Source: Sporichthyaceae bacterium
Lineage (GTDB): Bacteria; Actinomycetota; Actinomycetes; JACCUZ01
Direction of reading: 5' to 3'
DNA length: 15,508 nt
Assembly: GCA_013698395.1 (NCBI GenBank)
Contig: JACCUZ010000064.1
Span: 1 to 15,508, forward strand
Notes under the pieces: model-generated
Databases searched by the model: none
What the model saw: the letters and a program-made list of their open reading frames with translations, nothing else
What the model was told of the DNA's origin: nothing
Shown here: positions 7,436-14,807 of the stretch, in pieces
Position numbering within the stretch: position 1 is the stretch's first letter
How the letters are laid out: each line of letters opens with the position of its first letter
Translations under genes and position numbers: made by a program

Positions 7436-8782
7436 TCAACCCGGGACGTTCATGTCCCGCAGGTTGCTCCGCACACCGGTCAGCCTCGGATTGTCCGGCC
7501 ACAGCTGCTGGGACTCGCCCAGCGCGGAGGAGGCCTCCTCGCTCTCGCCCAGCCCGGCCAGCGCCTCCGAAAGCGTGATCAGGTCGTCGGCGCGGGTGCG
7601 GCTGTCCTGGTCCCAGACGATGGCCTCGCGGGCGTGCTCGACCGCTTCGGCGAGCCGCCCGTGCACGAGGTGGTGCAGGGCATGCGAGCCGGCCAACGTG
7701 GTCCCGGTGCTCGCCAGCCGCTGTGCCTGCTGCAGTGACGTCGCTAGCTCGTCCTCGACCTGATCGAGATCGAGCTGCCCCGACTCGACGGCACACAGCA
7801 GTTCCCACGCGTGTCCGGAGAGCGCGGAGAGGCGCGGCATCCGGACGCGACCCGCGTGCTCGACGCGGCGGCGAGAGACGTCGGCCGCCTCGGCGAACCG
7901 GCCCTGCGCGTGCATGGCCCGCTGCAGGGTCTGCAGCGCGGCAGTGTCGGAGGGCTTCGAGCGCAACAGCTCGCGAGCCTGGGACTCGGCCTTGGCCACG
8001 TCACCGTTGTGCAGGGCCCGGTTGGCTGCCAGGCCGGCCCGCCGCGGGATCCGGGATCCGAGCCAGGTCACGGGGTCGTACATCGTGTCGACGACACGTT
8101 CCTTCATCGGGATGATCGCGTTGTCGGTGATCTTGATGTGCTCCGGGCAGACCTCGGTGCAGCACTTGGTGATGTTGCACATGCCCAGGCCGTGAGCGTC
8201 CTGCGCCTCACGCTTACGGTCCCTGGTGTCCAGCGGGTGCATGTCCAGCTCGGCCAGCCGGATGAAGAAGCGGGGGCCGGCGAACGCCGGCTTGTTGTCC
8301 TCGTGGTCACGGATGACGTGGCAGGTGTCCTGGCAGAGGAAGCACTCGATGCACTTGCGGAACTCCTGGCTGCGCTCGACGTCGAGCTGATCCATGCGGT
8401 ACTCGCCGGGAGCGAGATCGGTCGGCGGCGCGAAGGCGGGGACCTGCCGCGCCTTCTCGTAGTTGAAGGACACATCGGTCACCAGGTCCTTGACGACCGG
8501 GAAAGCGCGCAGCGGCGTCACCGAGACGACGTCGTCCTCGCCGAACGTGCTCATCCGCGTCATGCACATCAGCCGTGGCCGACCATTCACCTCCGCGCTG
8601 CAGGAGCCGCACTTGCCGGCCTTGCAGTTCCACCGCACGGCCAGGTCGGGAACCTGTGTCGCCTGCAGCCGGTGGATGATGTCGAGGACTACCTCCCCCT
8701 CTTTCACCTCGACGGTGAATTCCTCGAGCTGACCATCGGTGCTGTCACCGCGCCAGATCTTGAAGCGAGCGTGGTAGGCCAT
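7436..8782 (-). CDS. sdhB: Succinate dehydrogenase/fumarate reductase iron-sulfur subunit with C-terminal TPR-like extension
   Basis: This 448-aa subunit carries electrons from the flavoprotein to the membrane subunit. Residues 1-248 are a complete SdhB/FrdB: [2Fe-2S] ligands Cys53, Cys58, Cys61 and Cys73, and a C-I-E-C-F-L-C-Q-D-T-C cluster motif (144-154) with partners Cys202, Cys208 and Cys212. By homology Cys144/147/150/212 bind [4Fe-4S] and Cys154/202/208 bind [3Fe-4S]. The core ends in W-L-G-S-R-I-P-R-R, where the family normally stops. Residues 249-448 continue in frame as amphipathic helices with TPR-like spacing (A-L-H-N-G-D-V-A-K-A, Q-G-R-F-A-E-A-A, L-G-E-S-E-E-A-S). The fusion is unusual and has no visible frame change or internal stop. 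ATG 8782 shares one base with the flavoprotein stop, implying tight coupling. Open frame upstream of 8782 lies inside the flavoprotein gene and was not used. Confidence 0.93.
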   Translation of the reverse strand: MAYHARFKIWRGDSTDGQLEEFTVEVKEGEVVLDIIHRLQATQVPDLAVRWNCKAGKCGSCSAEVNGRPRLMCMTRMSTFGEDDVVSVTPLRAFPVVKDLVTDVSFNYEKARQVPAFAPPTDLAPGEYRMDQLDVERSQEFRKCIECFLCQDTCHVIRDHEDNKPAFAGPRFFIRLAELDMHPLDTRDRKREAQDAHGLGMCNITKCCTEVCPEHIKITDNAIIPMKERVVDTMYDPVTWLGSRIPRRAGLAANRALHNGDVAKAESQARELLRSKPSDTAALQTLQRAMHAQGRFAEAADVSRRRVEHAGRVRMPRLSALSGHAWELLCAVESGQLDLDQVEDELATSLQQAQRLASTGTTLAGSHALHHLVHGRLAEAVEHAREAIVWDQDSRTRADDLITLSEALAGLGESEEASSALGESQQLWPDNPRLTGVRSNLRDMNVPG

Positions 8783-10677
8783 CAGACCTTCTTCTCCTCG
8801 GCCAGGGTCGACAGTTCCTCGTCGGTCATGTATTTGCTCAGCTCGTCGCGGTCGAACAGCGCCAGCAGCTCGGGCGGCATCACCGGCAGCGCCTGCCGCG
8901 TCACCTCGACACCCTCGCCTGCTGGTCGGCACACGAGGTTGACCTTGCGCCACTCGTTGCTCATGGCCGGGAAGTCGTCCCGGGTGTGACCGCCGCGGGA
9001 CTCCTCGCGGGTGAGCGCGGAACGCGCGATGCACTCCGACACGATGAGCATGTTCGGCAGGTCGAGCGCGAGGTGCCAGCCGGGGTTGAAGACCTTGTCA
9101 CCTTGCACGGTGATCTTCTTGGCGCGTGCCTTGAGCTCCTCGAGCTTCGCCAGAGCCTGCCCGACCTCCTCAGCGGTGCGAATGATGCCGACGAGGTCGT
9201 TCATTGTCTCCTGCAGGTCCGCGTGGATCGCGTACGGGTTCTCGCCGCCGGCGCCGGCGAAGGGCGCCTCCGCCTCGCGGCGCGCCGTCTCGACGTCGGC
9301 ATCGGAGAGGGAGGGGCGTGCGGCACCGAGGGAGTCGACATAGTCCGCGGCGCCACGTCCCGCCCGACGCCCGAACACCAGGAGGTCCGACAGCGAGTTG
9401 CCGCCCAGCCGGTTGGAGCCATGCATCCCGCCCGCCACCTCGCCTGCGGCGAAGAGCCCGGGTACGACGGCCGCCGCCGTGTCCGGGGCCACCTCGACGC
9501 CACCCATGACGTAATGGCAGGTCGGGCCGACCTCCATCGGCTCCGCGGTGATGTCGACGTCCGCCAGCTCCTTGAACTGGTGGTACATCGACGGCAGCTT
9601 CTTGCGGATCGCCTCGGCCGGCAGCCGGGATGCGATGTCGAGGAACACGCCACCGGCCGGAGAGCCACGACCGGCCTTCACCTCGGAGTTGATCGCGCGC
9701 GCCACCTCGTCGCGGGGCAACAGCTCCGGTGGCCGCCGGTTACCGCCCGGGTTGTCGTACCAGCCGTCGGCCTCGTCCTCGGTCTCCGCGTACTGCTTGC
9801 GGAAAACGGCGGGAACGTAGTCGAACATGAAGCGCTTGCCCTCGGCGTTCTTCAGGACACCTCCGTCGCCCCGCACCGACTCGGTGACGAGGATGCCCTT
9901 GACGCTGGGGGGCCAGACCATGCCGGTCGGGTGGAACTGCACGAACTCCATGTTGAGGAGCGTCGCACCGGCCTTCATCGCCAGGGCGTGACCGTCACCG
10001 GTGTACTCCCAGGAGTTGGACGTCACCTTGAACGCCTTGCCGATGCCACCGGTCGCCAGCACCACGGCCGGCGCCTCGAACACGATCAGCGTGCCGTCCT
10101 CTCGGGTGTAGCCCGACGCGCCGGAGATCCGGTCGCCGTCCTTGAGCAAGGCGGTGATGGTGGTCTCGGCGAACACCTTGATCATGGCCTCGGGGTCGCG
10201 GTGCTCGCGCAGGTCCTCCTGTTGCAGCGAAACGACCTTCTGCTGCAGGGTCCGGATCATCTCCAGGCCGGTCCGGTCACCGACGTGGGCGAGCCGGGGG
10301 TACTCGTGCCCGCCGAAGTTGCGCTGGCTGATCCGGCCGTCCTTGGTGCGGTCGAACAGGGCGCCGTAGGTCTCCAGCTCCCAGACCCGGTCGGGTGCCT
10401 CCTTGGCGTGCAACTCCGCCATCCGCCAGTGGTTGAGGAACTTGCCGCCGCGCATCGTGTCGCGGAAGTGGACCTGCCAGTTGTCGTTGGGGTTGACATT
10501 GGCGAGGGCGGCCGCGGCGCCACCCTCGGCCATCACCGTGTGGGCCTTACCGAAGAGCGACTTGCACACGATCGCTGTCCGCTTGCCCTGCAGTCTCGCC
10601 TCGATGGCCGCGCGCAGTCCGGCTCCGCCGGCTCCGATGACGACAACGTCGAAGCGGTGGCGCTGGATCTCGCTCAT
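8782..10677 (-). CDS. sdhA: Succinate dehydrogenase/fumarate reductase flavoprotein subunit
   Basis: A 631-aa catalytic subunit that oxidises succinate to fumarate (or the reverse) with covalently bound FAD, on the cytoplasmic face of the membrane. Seen: dinucleotide-binding G-A-G-G-A-G (15-20); K-A-H-T with His46 at the covalent FAD position; Q-F-H-P-T-G with His249; V-R-G-D-G-G with an active-site Arg near 269 (Asp replaces the Glu of E. coli FrdA); C-H-Y-V-M-G-G with His388; and S-N-R-L-G-G-N-S with Arg423. All catalytic positions expected for the family are present. The start is ATG 10677, preceded by GAGGA at about 11 bases. It lies 54 bases after the membrane-subunit gene and overlaps sdhB by one base, giving the order sdhC-sdhA-sdhB. 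Succinate oxidation with menaquinone as acceptor is likely, but direction cannot be read from the sequence. Confidence 0.96.
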   Translation of the reverse strand: MSEIQRHRFDVVVIGAGGAGLRAAIEARLQGKRTAIVCKSLFGKAHTVMAEGGAAAALANVNPNDNWQVHFRDTMRGGKFLNHWRMAELHAKEAPDRVWELETYGALFDRTKDGRISQRNFGGHEYPRLAHVGDRTGLEMIRTLQQKVVSLQQEDLREHRDPEAMIKVFAETTITALLKDGDRISGASGYTREDGTLIVFEAPAVVLATGGIGKAFKVTSNSWEYTGDGHALAMKAGATLLNMEFVQFHPTGMVWPPSVKGILVTESVRGDGGVLKNAEGKRFMFDYVPAVFRKQYAETEDEADGWYDNPGGNRRPPELLPRDEVARAINSEVKAGRGSPAGGVFLDIASRLPAEAIRKKLPSMYHQFKELADVDITAEPMEVGPTCHYVMGGVEVAPDTAAAVVPGLFAAGEVAGGMHGSNRLGGNSLSDLLVFGRRAGRGAADYVDSLGAARPSLSDADVETARREAEAPFAGAGGENPYAIHADLQETMNDLVGIIRTAEEVGQALAKLEELKARAKKITVQGDKVFNPGWHLALDLPNMLIVSECIARSALTREESRGGHTRDDFPAMSNEWRKVNLVCRPAGEGVEVTRQALPVMPPELLALFDRDELSKYMTDEELSTLAEEKKV

Positions 10678-10731
10678 CGACAGGTCTTTCCTCGGGTCAA
10701 GGTCCGGTAGGTGCGGAGGATTGAGAGTTGG

Positions 10732-11535
10732 TCAGTTGAAGAGGCGCAGATCGTCGAGGTTGCCGCTTGCCACCAGCAGGACGTAGAGATCAGCGGCAAG
10801 CACGGAGAACAGCGAAGCCCAGGCGAACTGCTGGTGGCGTGCGTTGAGCCAGGACACCTGGGTCCACAACCAGTAGCGCACCGGGTGCTTGGAGAAGTGG
10901 GTCAGCCGGCCACCCGTGATGCTCCGGCACGAGTGGCACCCCAGGGTGTAGCCCCAGATCAGGATGACGTTGACGACCAGGATGACTGTCCCCAGCCCGA
11001 CGCCGAAGCCGCCGTCCTCGCCGTGAAACGCGAGGCCGGCGTCGTAGGTCAGAACCGCCGCGACGAGGATCGCCAGGTAGAAGAAGTATCGGTGGACGTT
11101 CTGGAAGACCAGCGGAAAGCGCGTCTCGCCGGAGTAGGCCTTGTGTGGCTCGGCGACGGCGCACGCCGGAGGGGAGAACCAGAACGCCCGGTAGTAGGTC
11201 TTCCGGTAGTAGTAGCAGGTGGCCCGGAAGCCGCCGGGGAGCGCCAGGATGAACATCGCTGGCGACAGCCAGCTGGGCAGGTCCGGCAGCGGCTGGCCCA
11301 AGAAGTGGCTCGATCCCTCGACGCAGCTCTTCGCCAGGCACGGCGAGTAGAACGGCGCCAGGTAGTGGAACTCCTCGACCCAGTAGTTCTGGTCGTAGAG
11401 CACCCGGACGATGCCGTAGACCAGGAACAGGCCCAGGCCGGCCGCATTGAGCAGCGGGGACACCCACCAACGGTCGGTCCGCAGGGTACGCGCGGGGATC
11501 TTCGCCCGCCGCGTGCCCATGGTGCCTGTGCTCAT
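10732..11535 (-). CDS. sdhC: Succinate dehydrogenase membrane subunit (Sdh1/type F-like)
   Basis: A 267-aa integral membrane subunit that anchors the dehydrogenase and passes electrons to quinone. About five hydrophobic segments are visible, near residues 28-46, 90-103, 150-165, 179-198 and 235-258. It is unlike the short SdhC/SdhD pairs of proteobacteria and resembles the single large anchor of mycobacterial Sdh1. It has many Cys and His: Cys66 and Cys71 in an external-looking loop, Cys107, P-A-C-A-V-A-E-P-H (Cys125, His131), His148 and G-C-H-S-C (Cys200, His201, Cys203). In M. smegmatis Sdh1 the equivalent subunit holds a membrane-embedded Rieske-type [2Fe-2S] cluster, and some of these residues are plausible ligands. 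The start is ATG 11535 with a weak G-rich site upstream; Met6 (11520) is possible. It is the first gene of the sdh operon. Confidence 0.88.
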   Translation of the reverse strand: MSTGTMGTRRAKIPARTLRTDRWWVSPLLNAAGLGLFLVYGIVRVLYDQNYWVEEFHYLAPFYSPCLAKSCVEGSSHFLGQPLPDLPSWLSPAMFILALPGGFRATCYYYRKTYYRAFWFSPPACAVAEPHKAYSGETRFPLVFQNVHRYFFYLAILVAAVLTYDAGLAFHGEDGGFGVGLGTVILVVNVILIWGYTLGCHSCRSITGGRLTHFSKHPVRYWLWTQVSWLNARHQQFAWASLFSVLAADLYVLLVASGNLDDLRLFN

Positions 11536-11669
11536 CGCCGCCCCACGTCCGCAGTGCCGTTGTGGTTGCCAGCGGCACAGTTTGTCACTGCCCGCCGCTC
11601 GGAGAGGATGCCAGGTGGCCCGCGCGTAGGATCAAGGGCCACCTCCCTCAACGGATCGAGCGCTCCGCC
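11536..11669. promoter_or_regulatory. Divergent sdhC/typA promoter region
   Basis: This 134-bp gap separates the divergent sdhC and typA starts. For typA, TAGGAT at 11627-11632 is a reasonable actinobacterial -10, predicting a transcript start near 11639 and a leader of about 30 bases; no good -35 pairs with it. TTGTCA at 11582-11587 with GAGGAT at 11604-11609 is a weaker alternative with 16-base spacing. I cannot place a convincing promoter for the leftward sdh operon. A perfect inverted repeat in this gap is listed separately. Confidence 0.4.
11613..11644. repeat. Perfect 9-bp inverted repeat around a putative -10 box (operator candidate)
   Basis: AGGTGGCCC (11613-11621) and GGGCCACCT (11636-11644) are exact reverse complements separated by 14 bases. 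The spacer contains the TAGGAT box (11627-11632) proposed as the typA -10. Because the flanking genes diverge, a terminator is not expected here, which leaves a protein-binding operator as the simplest reading. No regulator in the window can be linked to it. Confidence 0.5.
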
Positions 11670-13541
11670 ATGCCTGCTGCCAGCCGGGACGACCTTCGCA
11701 ACGTCGCGATCGTCGCCCATGTCGACCACGGCAAGACCACCCTGGTCGACGCCATGCTCTGGCAGAGCGGTGCCTTCTCCGCCCACCAGGCGGAGGAGGG
11801 ATCGGTCAACGAGCGGGTCATGGACTCCATGGACCTGGAGCGCGAGAAGGGCATCACGATCCTCGCCAAGAACACCGCCGTGCGTCACGTCACCGACGGT
11901 CGTGAGGTGACCATCAACATCATCGACACCCCCGGACACGCCGACTTCGGCGGGGAGGTCGAGCGCGGCCTGTCGATGGTCGACGGTGTCGTGCTCCTGG
12001 TCGACGCGTCCGAGGGGCCGTTGCCCCAGACGCGGTTCGTGCTGCGCAAGGCGCTGCAGGCGAAGCTGCCGGTGGTGCTCGTGGTCAACAAGGTCGACCG
12101 TCCGGACGCCCGGATCACCGATGTCGTAGACGAGACGTACGAGCTGTTCCTCGACCTGGACGCCACTGAGGAGCAGATCGAGTTCCCTATCCTCTACTGC
12201 TCCGCGAAGGCCGGGCGGGCTTCCCTGCAGCGGCCGGCCGACGGAGTCATGCCGGACAGCCCCGACCTCGAACCGTTGTTCCGGACGATCCTCGATGCGG
12301 TTCCGGCACCCACGTACGACCGGAACGCTCCACTCCAGGCGCATGTGACCAACCTCGACGCCTCGCCGTATCTCGGTCGCCTGGCGCTGTGCCGGGTGCA
12401 CCAAGGGGAGATCCGCAAGGGGCAGAACGTCGCGTGGTGCCGCACGGACGGGTCGGTCCAGCGCGTCAAGATCACCGAGCTGCTCATCACCGAGGCCCTG
12501 GAGCGAGTGACCGCCGAGGTCGCTCGGCCCGGTGACATCATCGCCATCGCCGGCATACCGGAGATCACCATCGGTGAGACGCTGGCTGACCCCGACGACC
12601 CGCGTCCCCTTCCGGTCATTACCATCGACGAGCCCAGCATCTCGATGACGGTCGGGATCAACACCTCTCCGCTGGGCGGCGAGAGCGGCACGAAACTGAC
12701 CGCACGACTGGTCAAGAGCCGCCTGGACACCGAGCTGGTCGGCAACGTCTCGATCCGCGTGCTGCCGACCGAGCGGCCGGACACCTGGGAGGTGCAGGGA
12801 CGCGGTGAGCTGCAGCTCGCGATCCTCGTCGAGATCATGCGCCGTGAGGGCTTCGAGCTCACCGTCGGCAAGCCGCAGGTCGTCACCCGTACGGTCGACG
12901 GCAAGCTCCACGAGCCGATGGAACGGCTCACCATCGACGCGCCGTCGGACTACCAGGGCGTCCTGATCCAGCTGATGGCGCTGCGCAAGGGACGTCTTGA
13001 GCAGATGGTCGACCACGGCACCGGCTGGGTCCGCATGGAGTACCTGGTGCCAGCGCGCGGGCTCATCGGGTTCCGTACGGAGTTCCTCACCGAGACGCGG
13101 GGCACCGGACTGCTCCACCACATCCACGAGAGGTACGAGCCGTGGCACGGCGAGCTGCGTACCAGGCCCACCGGCTCGTTGGTAGCCGACCGACGTGGGG
13201 CCACGACCGGCTTCGCCCTCGCCAATCTTCAGGAGAGGGGGACCATGTTCGTCGGGCCGGGCACGCAGGTGTACGAGGGCATGATCGTGGGCGAGAACTC
13301 GCGATCGGACGACATGGACGTCAACCCGACCAAGGAGAAGAAGCTCACCAACATGCGCCAGTCCTCGGGGGACGTCTTGGTGCCGCTGATCCCGCATCGA
13401 GCGCTTTCGCTCGAGCAGGCGCTGGAGTTCTGCCGGGAGGACGAGTGTGTCGAGGTGACTCCGGCCGCGGTGCGGATGCGTAAGGTCGCCCTTTCCGCCA
13501 CCGAGCGTGCCCGGGCGACCGCCCGCCGCAAGCGCGACTGA
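11670..13541 (+). CDS. typA: Translational GTPase TypA/BipA
   Basis: A 623-aa ribosome-associated GTPase of the TypA/BipA family, related to EF-G and LepA; it binds 70S ribosomes and affects ribosome assembly and stress or cold adaptation. Seen: G1 A-H-V-D-H-G-K-T-T (16-24), a switch I region with L-E-R-E-K-G-I-T-I, G3 D-T-P-G-H (86-90), G4 N-K-V-D (140-143) and G5 S-A-K (178-180). These are followed by beta-barrel and EF-G-like domains and the BipA C-terminal domain, with G-R-G-E-L-Q-L and a late N-S-R-S-D-D-M-D-V-N segment typical of BipA. In switch I the common S-N-D-L-E-R is S-M-D-L-E-R. The start is ATG 11670, which fits family length; in-frame upstream sequence back to 11562 lacks homology and would overlap the promoter region. 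It appears monocistronic. Confidence 0.96.
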   Translation: MPAASRDDLRNVAIVAHVDHGKTTLVDAMLWQSGAFSAHQAEEGSVNERVMDSMDLEREKGITILAKNTAVRHVTDGREVTINIIDTPGHADFGGEVERGLSMVDGVVLLVDASEGPLPQTRFVLRKALQAKLPVVLVVNKVDRPDARITDVVDETYELFLDLDATEEQIEFPILYCSAKAGRASLQRPADGVMPDSPDLEPLFRTILDAVPAPTYDRNAPLQAHVTNLDASPYLGRLALCRVHQGEIRKGQNVAWCRTDGSVQRVKITELLITEALERVTAEVARPGDIIAIAGIPEITIGETLADPDDPRPLPVITIDEPSISMTVGINTSPLGGESGTKLTARLVKSRLDTELVGNVSIRVLPTERPDTWEVQGRGELQLAILVEIMRREGFELTVGKPQVVTRTVDGKLHEPMERLTIDAPSDYQGVLIQLMALRKGRLEQMVDHGTGWVRMEYLVPARGLIGFRTEFLTETRGTGLLHHIHERYEPWHGELRTRPTGSLVADRRGATTGFALANLQERGTMFVGPGTQVYEGMIVGENSRSDDMDVNPTKEKKLTNMRQSSGDVLVPLIPHRALSLEQALEFCREDECVEVTPAAVRMRKVALSATERARATARRKRD

Positions 13542-13590
13542 CCGGGATGCCGCCGTTGGTGTGACGGCTTGTCTCGGGGCGATCACGATT

Positions 13591-13609
13591 GTGCAACAGG
13601 GCGTTGCGC
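13591..13609 (+). terminator. Hairpin downstream of typA (possible terminator)
   Basis: GTGCAAC (13591-13597) pairs with GTTGCGC (13603-13609) around the loop AGGGC, giving a seven-base stem with one G-T pair. It lies 50 bases after the typA stop and about 80 before the permease start. No T-run follows. The remainder of the 150-bp gap has a TAGAGT at 13637-13642 that could be a -10 for the importer operon, but no good -35 accompanies it. Confidence 0.3.
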
Positions 13610-13691
13610 CGCGTAGGTGATTGGGTGGTTGTGTCCTAGAGTCTGCACGCCGTACGGGTTCCGTCGAGCGAGGGGAGGTGGCGCCAGCTCC

Positions 13692-14684
13692 ATGTCGCTC
13701 GCATCCGACCACGCGGTCGAGACCCCTAGCGGCACCAGCGTCGAGCAGACCGAGATCGCGGGGCGCTCCCTCACCCAGATCGCCTGGACCCGGTTACGGC
13801 GCGACAAGGTCGCGATGACCAGCCTTGGCCTGGTGCTGCTCGTGATCTTCCTTGCTGCCGCCGCGCCTGTTGTCACTCGCATCGTCGGCGTGCACCCGAC
13901 CGATTTCTACCCCAAGACCGTGAGTGACGCCGGCGGCCTACCGATCGGCAAGTGGGGCGGGATCAGCCTCGACCACCCGCTCGGGGTAGAGCCATCCACG
14001 GGCTACGACATCTTCGCCCGCCTGCTCTACGGCTCCCGCATCTCCCTGCTCATCGCCTTCAGCGGGACACTGATCACCCTCGTCCTCGGCGTGACCGTCG
14101 GCATCATCGCGGGTTACTCCCGCGGCTTCCTCGACACGACGCTCGGGCGTCTGATGGACATCATCCTGGCCTTCCCGCTGCTGCTGATCCTGCTTGCCCT
14201 CTCAGCCCCTCTCGCCCAGCGGCTCGAGGCTCTCGGCCTGTCGCCCGATGCGTCGCGCGTGGCGTTCATCATCCTGGTGCTCAGCTTCTTCGGCTGGCCC
14301 TATCTCGCCCGCATCGTCCGCGGACAGGTGCTGAGCCTGCGAGAGCGGGAGTTCGTCGAGTCGGCCGTGTCGATGGGAGCAGGCACGTCCCGCATCCTGT
14401 TCCGGGAGATCCTGCCCAACCTCTGGGCGCCCATCCTGGTCTACGCCACGCTGCTCTTGCCGACCTATATCGCCGCCGAGGCCTCGCTGTCTTTCCTCGG
14501 GGTGGGGCTCCTCCCGCCGACGCCCTCGTGGGGAGCGATGCTCGCCGAGTCGGTCCGCTACTTCACCGTGCTGCCCTCGTTCCTGTTCATCCCCGGCATG
14601 TACCTGTTCATCGTGGTCCTGTGCTTCAACCTCCTCGGGGACGCCGTGCGGGACGCGCTCGACCCTCGGGCCGGGCGGTCGTGA
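13692..14684 (+). CDS. Dipeptide/oligopeptide-type ABC transporter permease (OppC/DppC family)
   Basis: A 330-aa inner-membrane permease of the DppC/OppC family, which pairs with a DppB-like partner to form the import channel for peptides, nickel or other small solutes. Seen: a cytoplasmic N terminus of about 40 residues, a first membrane helix (about 42-62), an external domain of about 40 residues containing D-F-Y-P-K, then five further helices. The cytoplasmic EAA coupling loop starts at E-S-A (223-225) and contains G-A-G-T (229-232) and F-R-E-I-L-P-N, which contacts the ATPase. A typical late segment, S-L-S-F-L-G-V-G-L-L-P-P, follows. ATG 13692 is chosen; GGAGG at 13674-13678 is 13 bases away, longer than ideal, but no closer in-frame start exists. 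It is followed by its likely substrate-binding protein gene; the partner permease and ATPases are presumably beyond the right edge. Confidence 0.93.
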   Translation: MSLASDHAVETPSGTSVEQTEIAGRSLTQIAWTRLRRDKVAMTSLGLVLLVIFLAAAAPVVTRIVGVHPTDFYPKTVSDAGGLPIGKWGGISLDHPLGVEPSTGYDIFARLLYGSRISLLIAFSGTLITLVLGVTVGIIAGYSRGFLDTTLGRLMDIILAFPLLLILLALSAPLAQRLEALGLSPDASRVAFIILVLSFFGWPYLARIVRGQVLSLREREFVESAVSMGAGTSRILFREILPNLWAPILVYATLLLPTYIAAEASLSFLGVGLLPPTPSWGAMLAESVRYFTVLPSFLFIPGMYLFIVVLCFNLLGDAVRDALDPRAGRS

Positions 14685-14807
14685 CCCGGCTCGACCACCA
14701 CCAGGCTTTCCCGGTGATGCCGGGAAGACGCGGGGCCGGCACTGTGCTGCCGACGCCGCAGACGAGAGAGGGACGGACCCGTCCCGATCGTGACCAGAAG
14801 GAGTGAC
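14685..14807 (+). promoter_or_regulatory. Structured spacer between permease and binding-protein genes
   Basis: Three potential hairpins follow one another in this 123-bp gap: TTCCCGG/CCGGGAA (14708-14714 with 14720-14726), CGGCA/TGCCG (14737-14741 with 14748-14752), and GGGACG/CGTCCC (14770-14775 with 14780-14785). Such leaders can stabilise or process mRNA so that the binding protein is made in excess of the permease. A separate promoter here cannot be excluded, but none is obvious. Confidence 0.4.
14798..14803 (+). promoter_or_regulatory. Ribosome binding site of the binding-protein gene
   Basis: AAGGAG lies four bases before ATG 14808. It fixes that start over the in-frame ATG at 14823 and suggests strong translation, as expected for a solute-binding lipoprotein. 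Confidence 0.65.

Noticed and set aside
8986..10710. A 574-codon open frame on the plus strand opposite sdhA
   Set aside because: An antisense shadow of a fully conserved flavoprotein gene; the product is compositionally biased with no domain motifs.
11562..11669. A 36-residue N-terminal extension of TypA
   Set aside because: TypA proteins begin just before the N-V-A-I-V-A-H-V-D-H-G-K segment, and the extension would cover the promoter region and inverted repeat.
11532..13712. A 726-codon open frame on the minus strand opposite typA
   Set aside because: It mirrors typA, which has every GTPase motif. In GC-rich DNA the antisense frame stays open because of third-position bias, and its translation has no recognisable family features.
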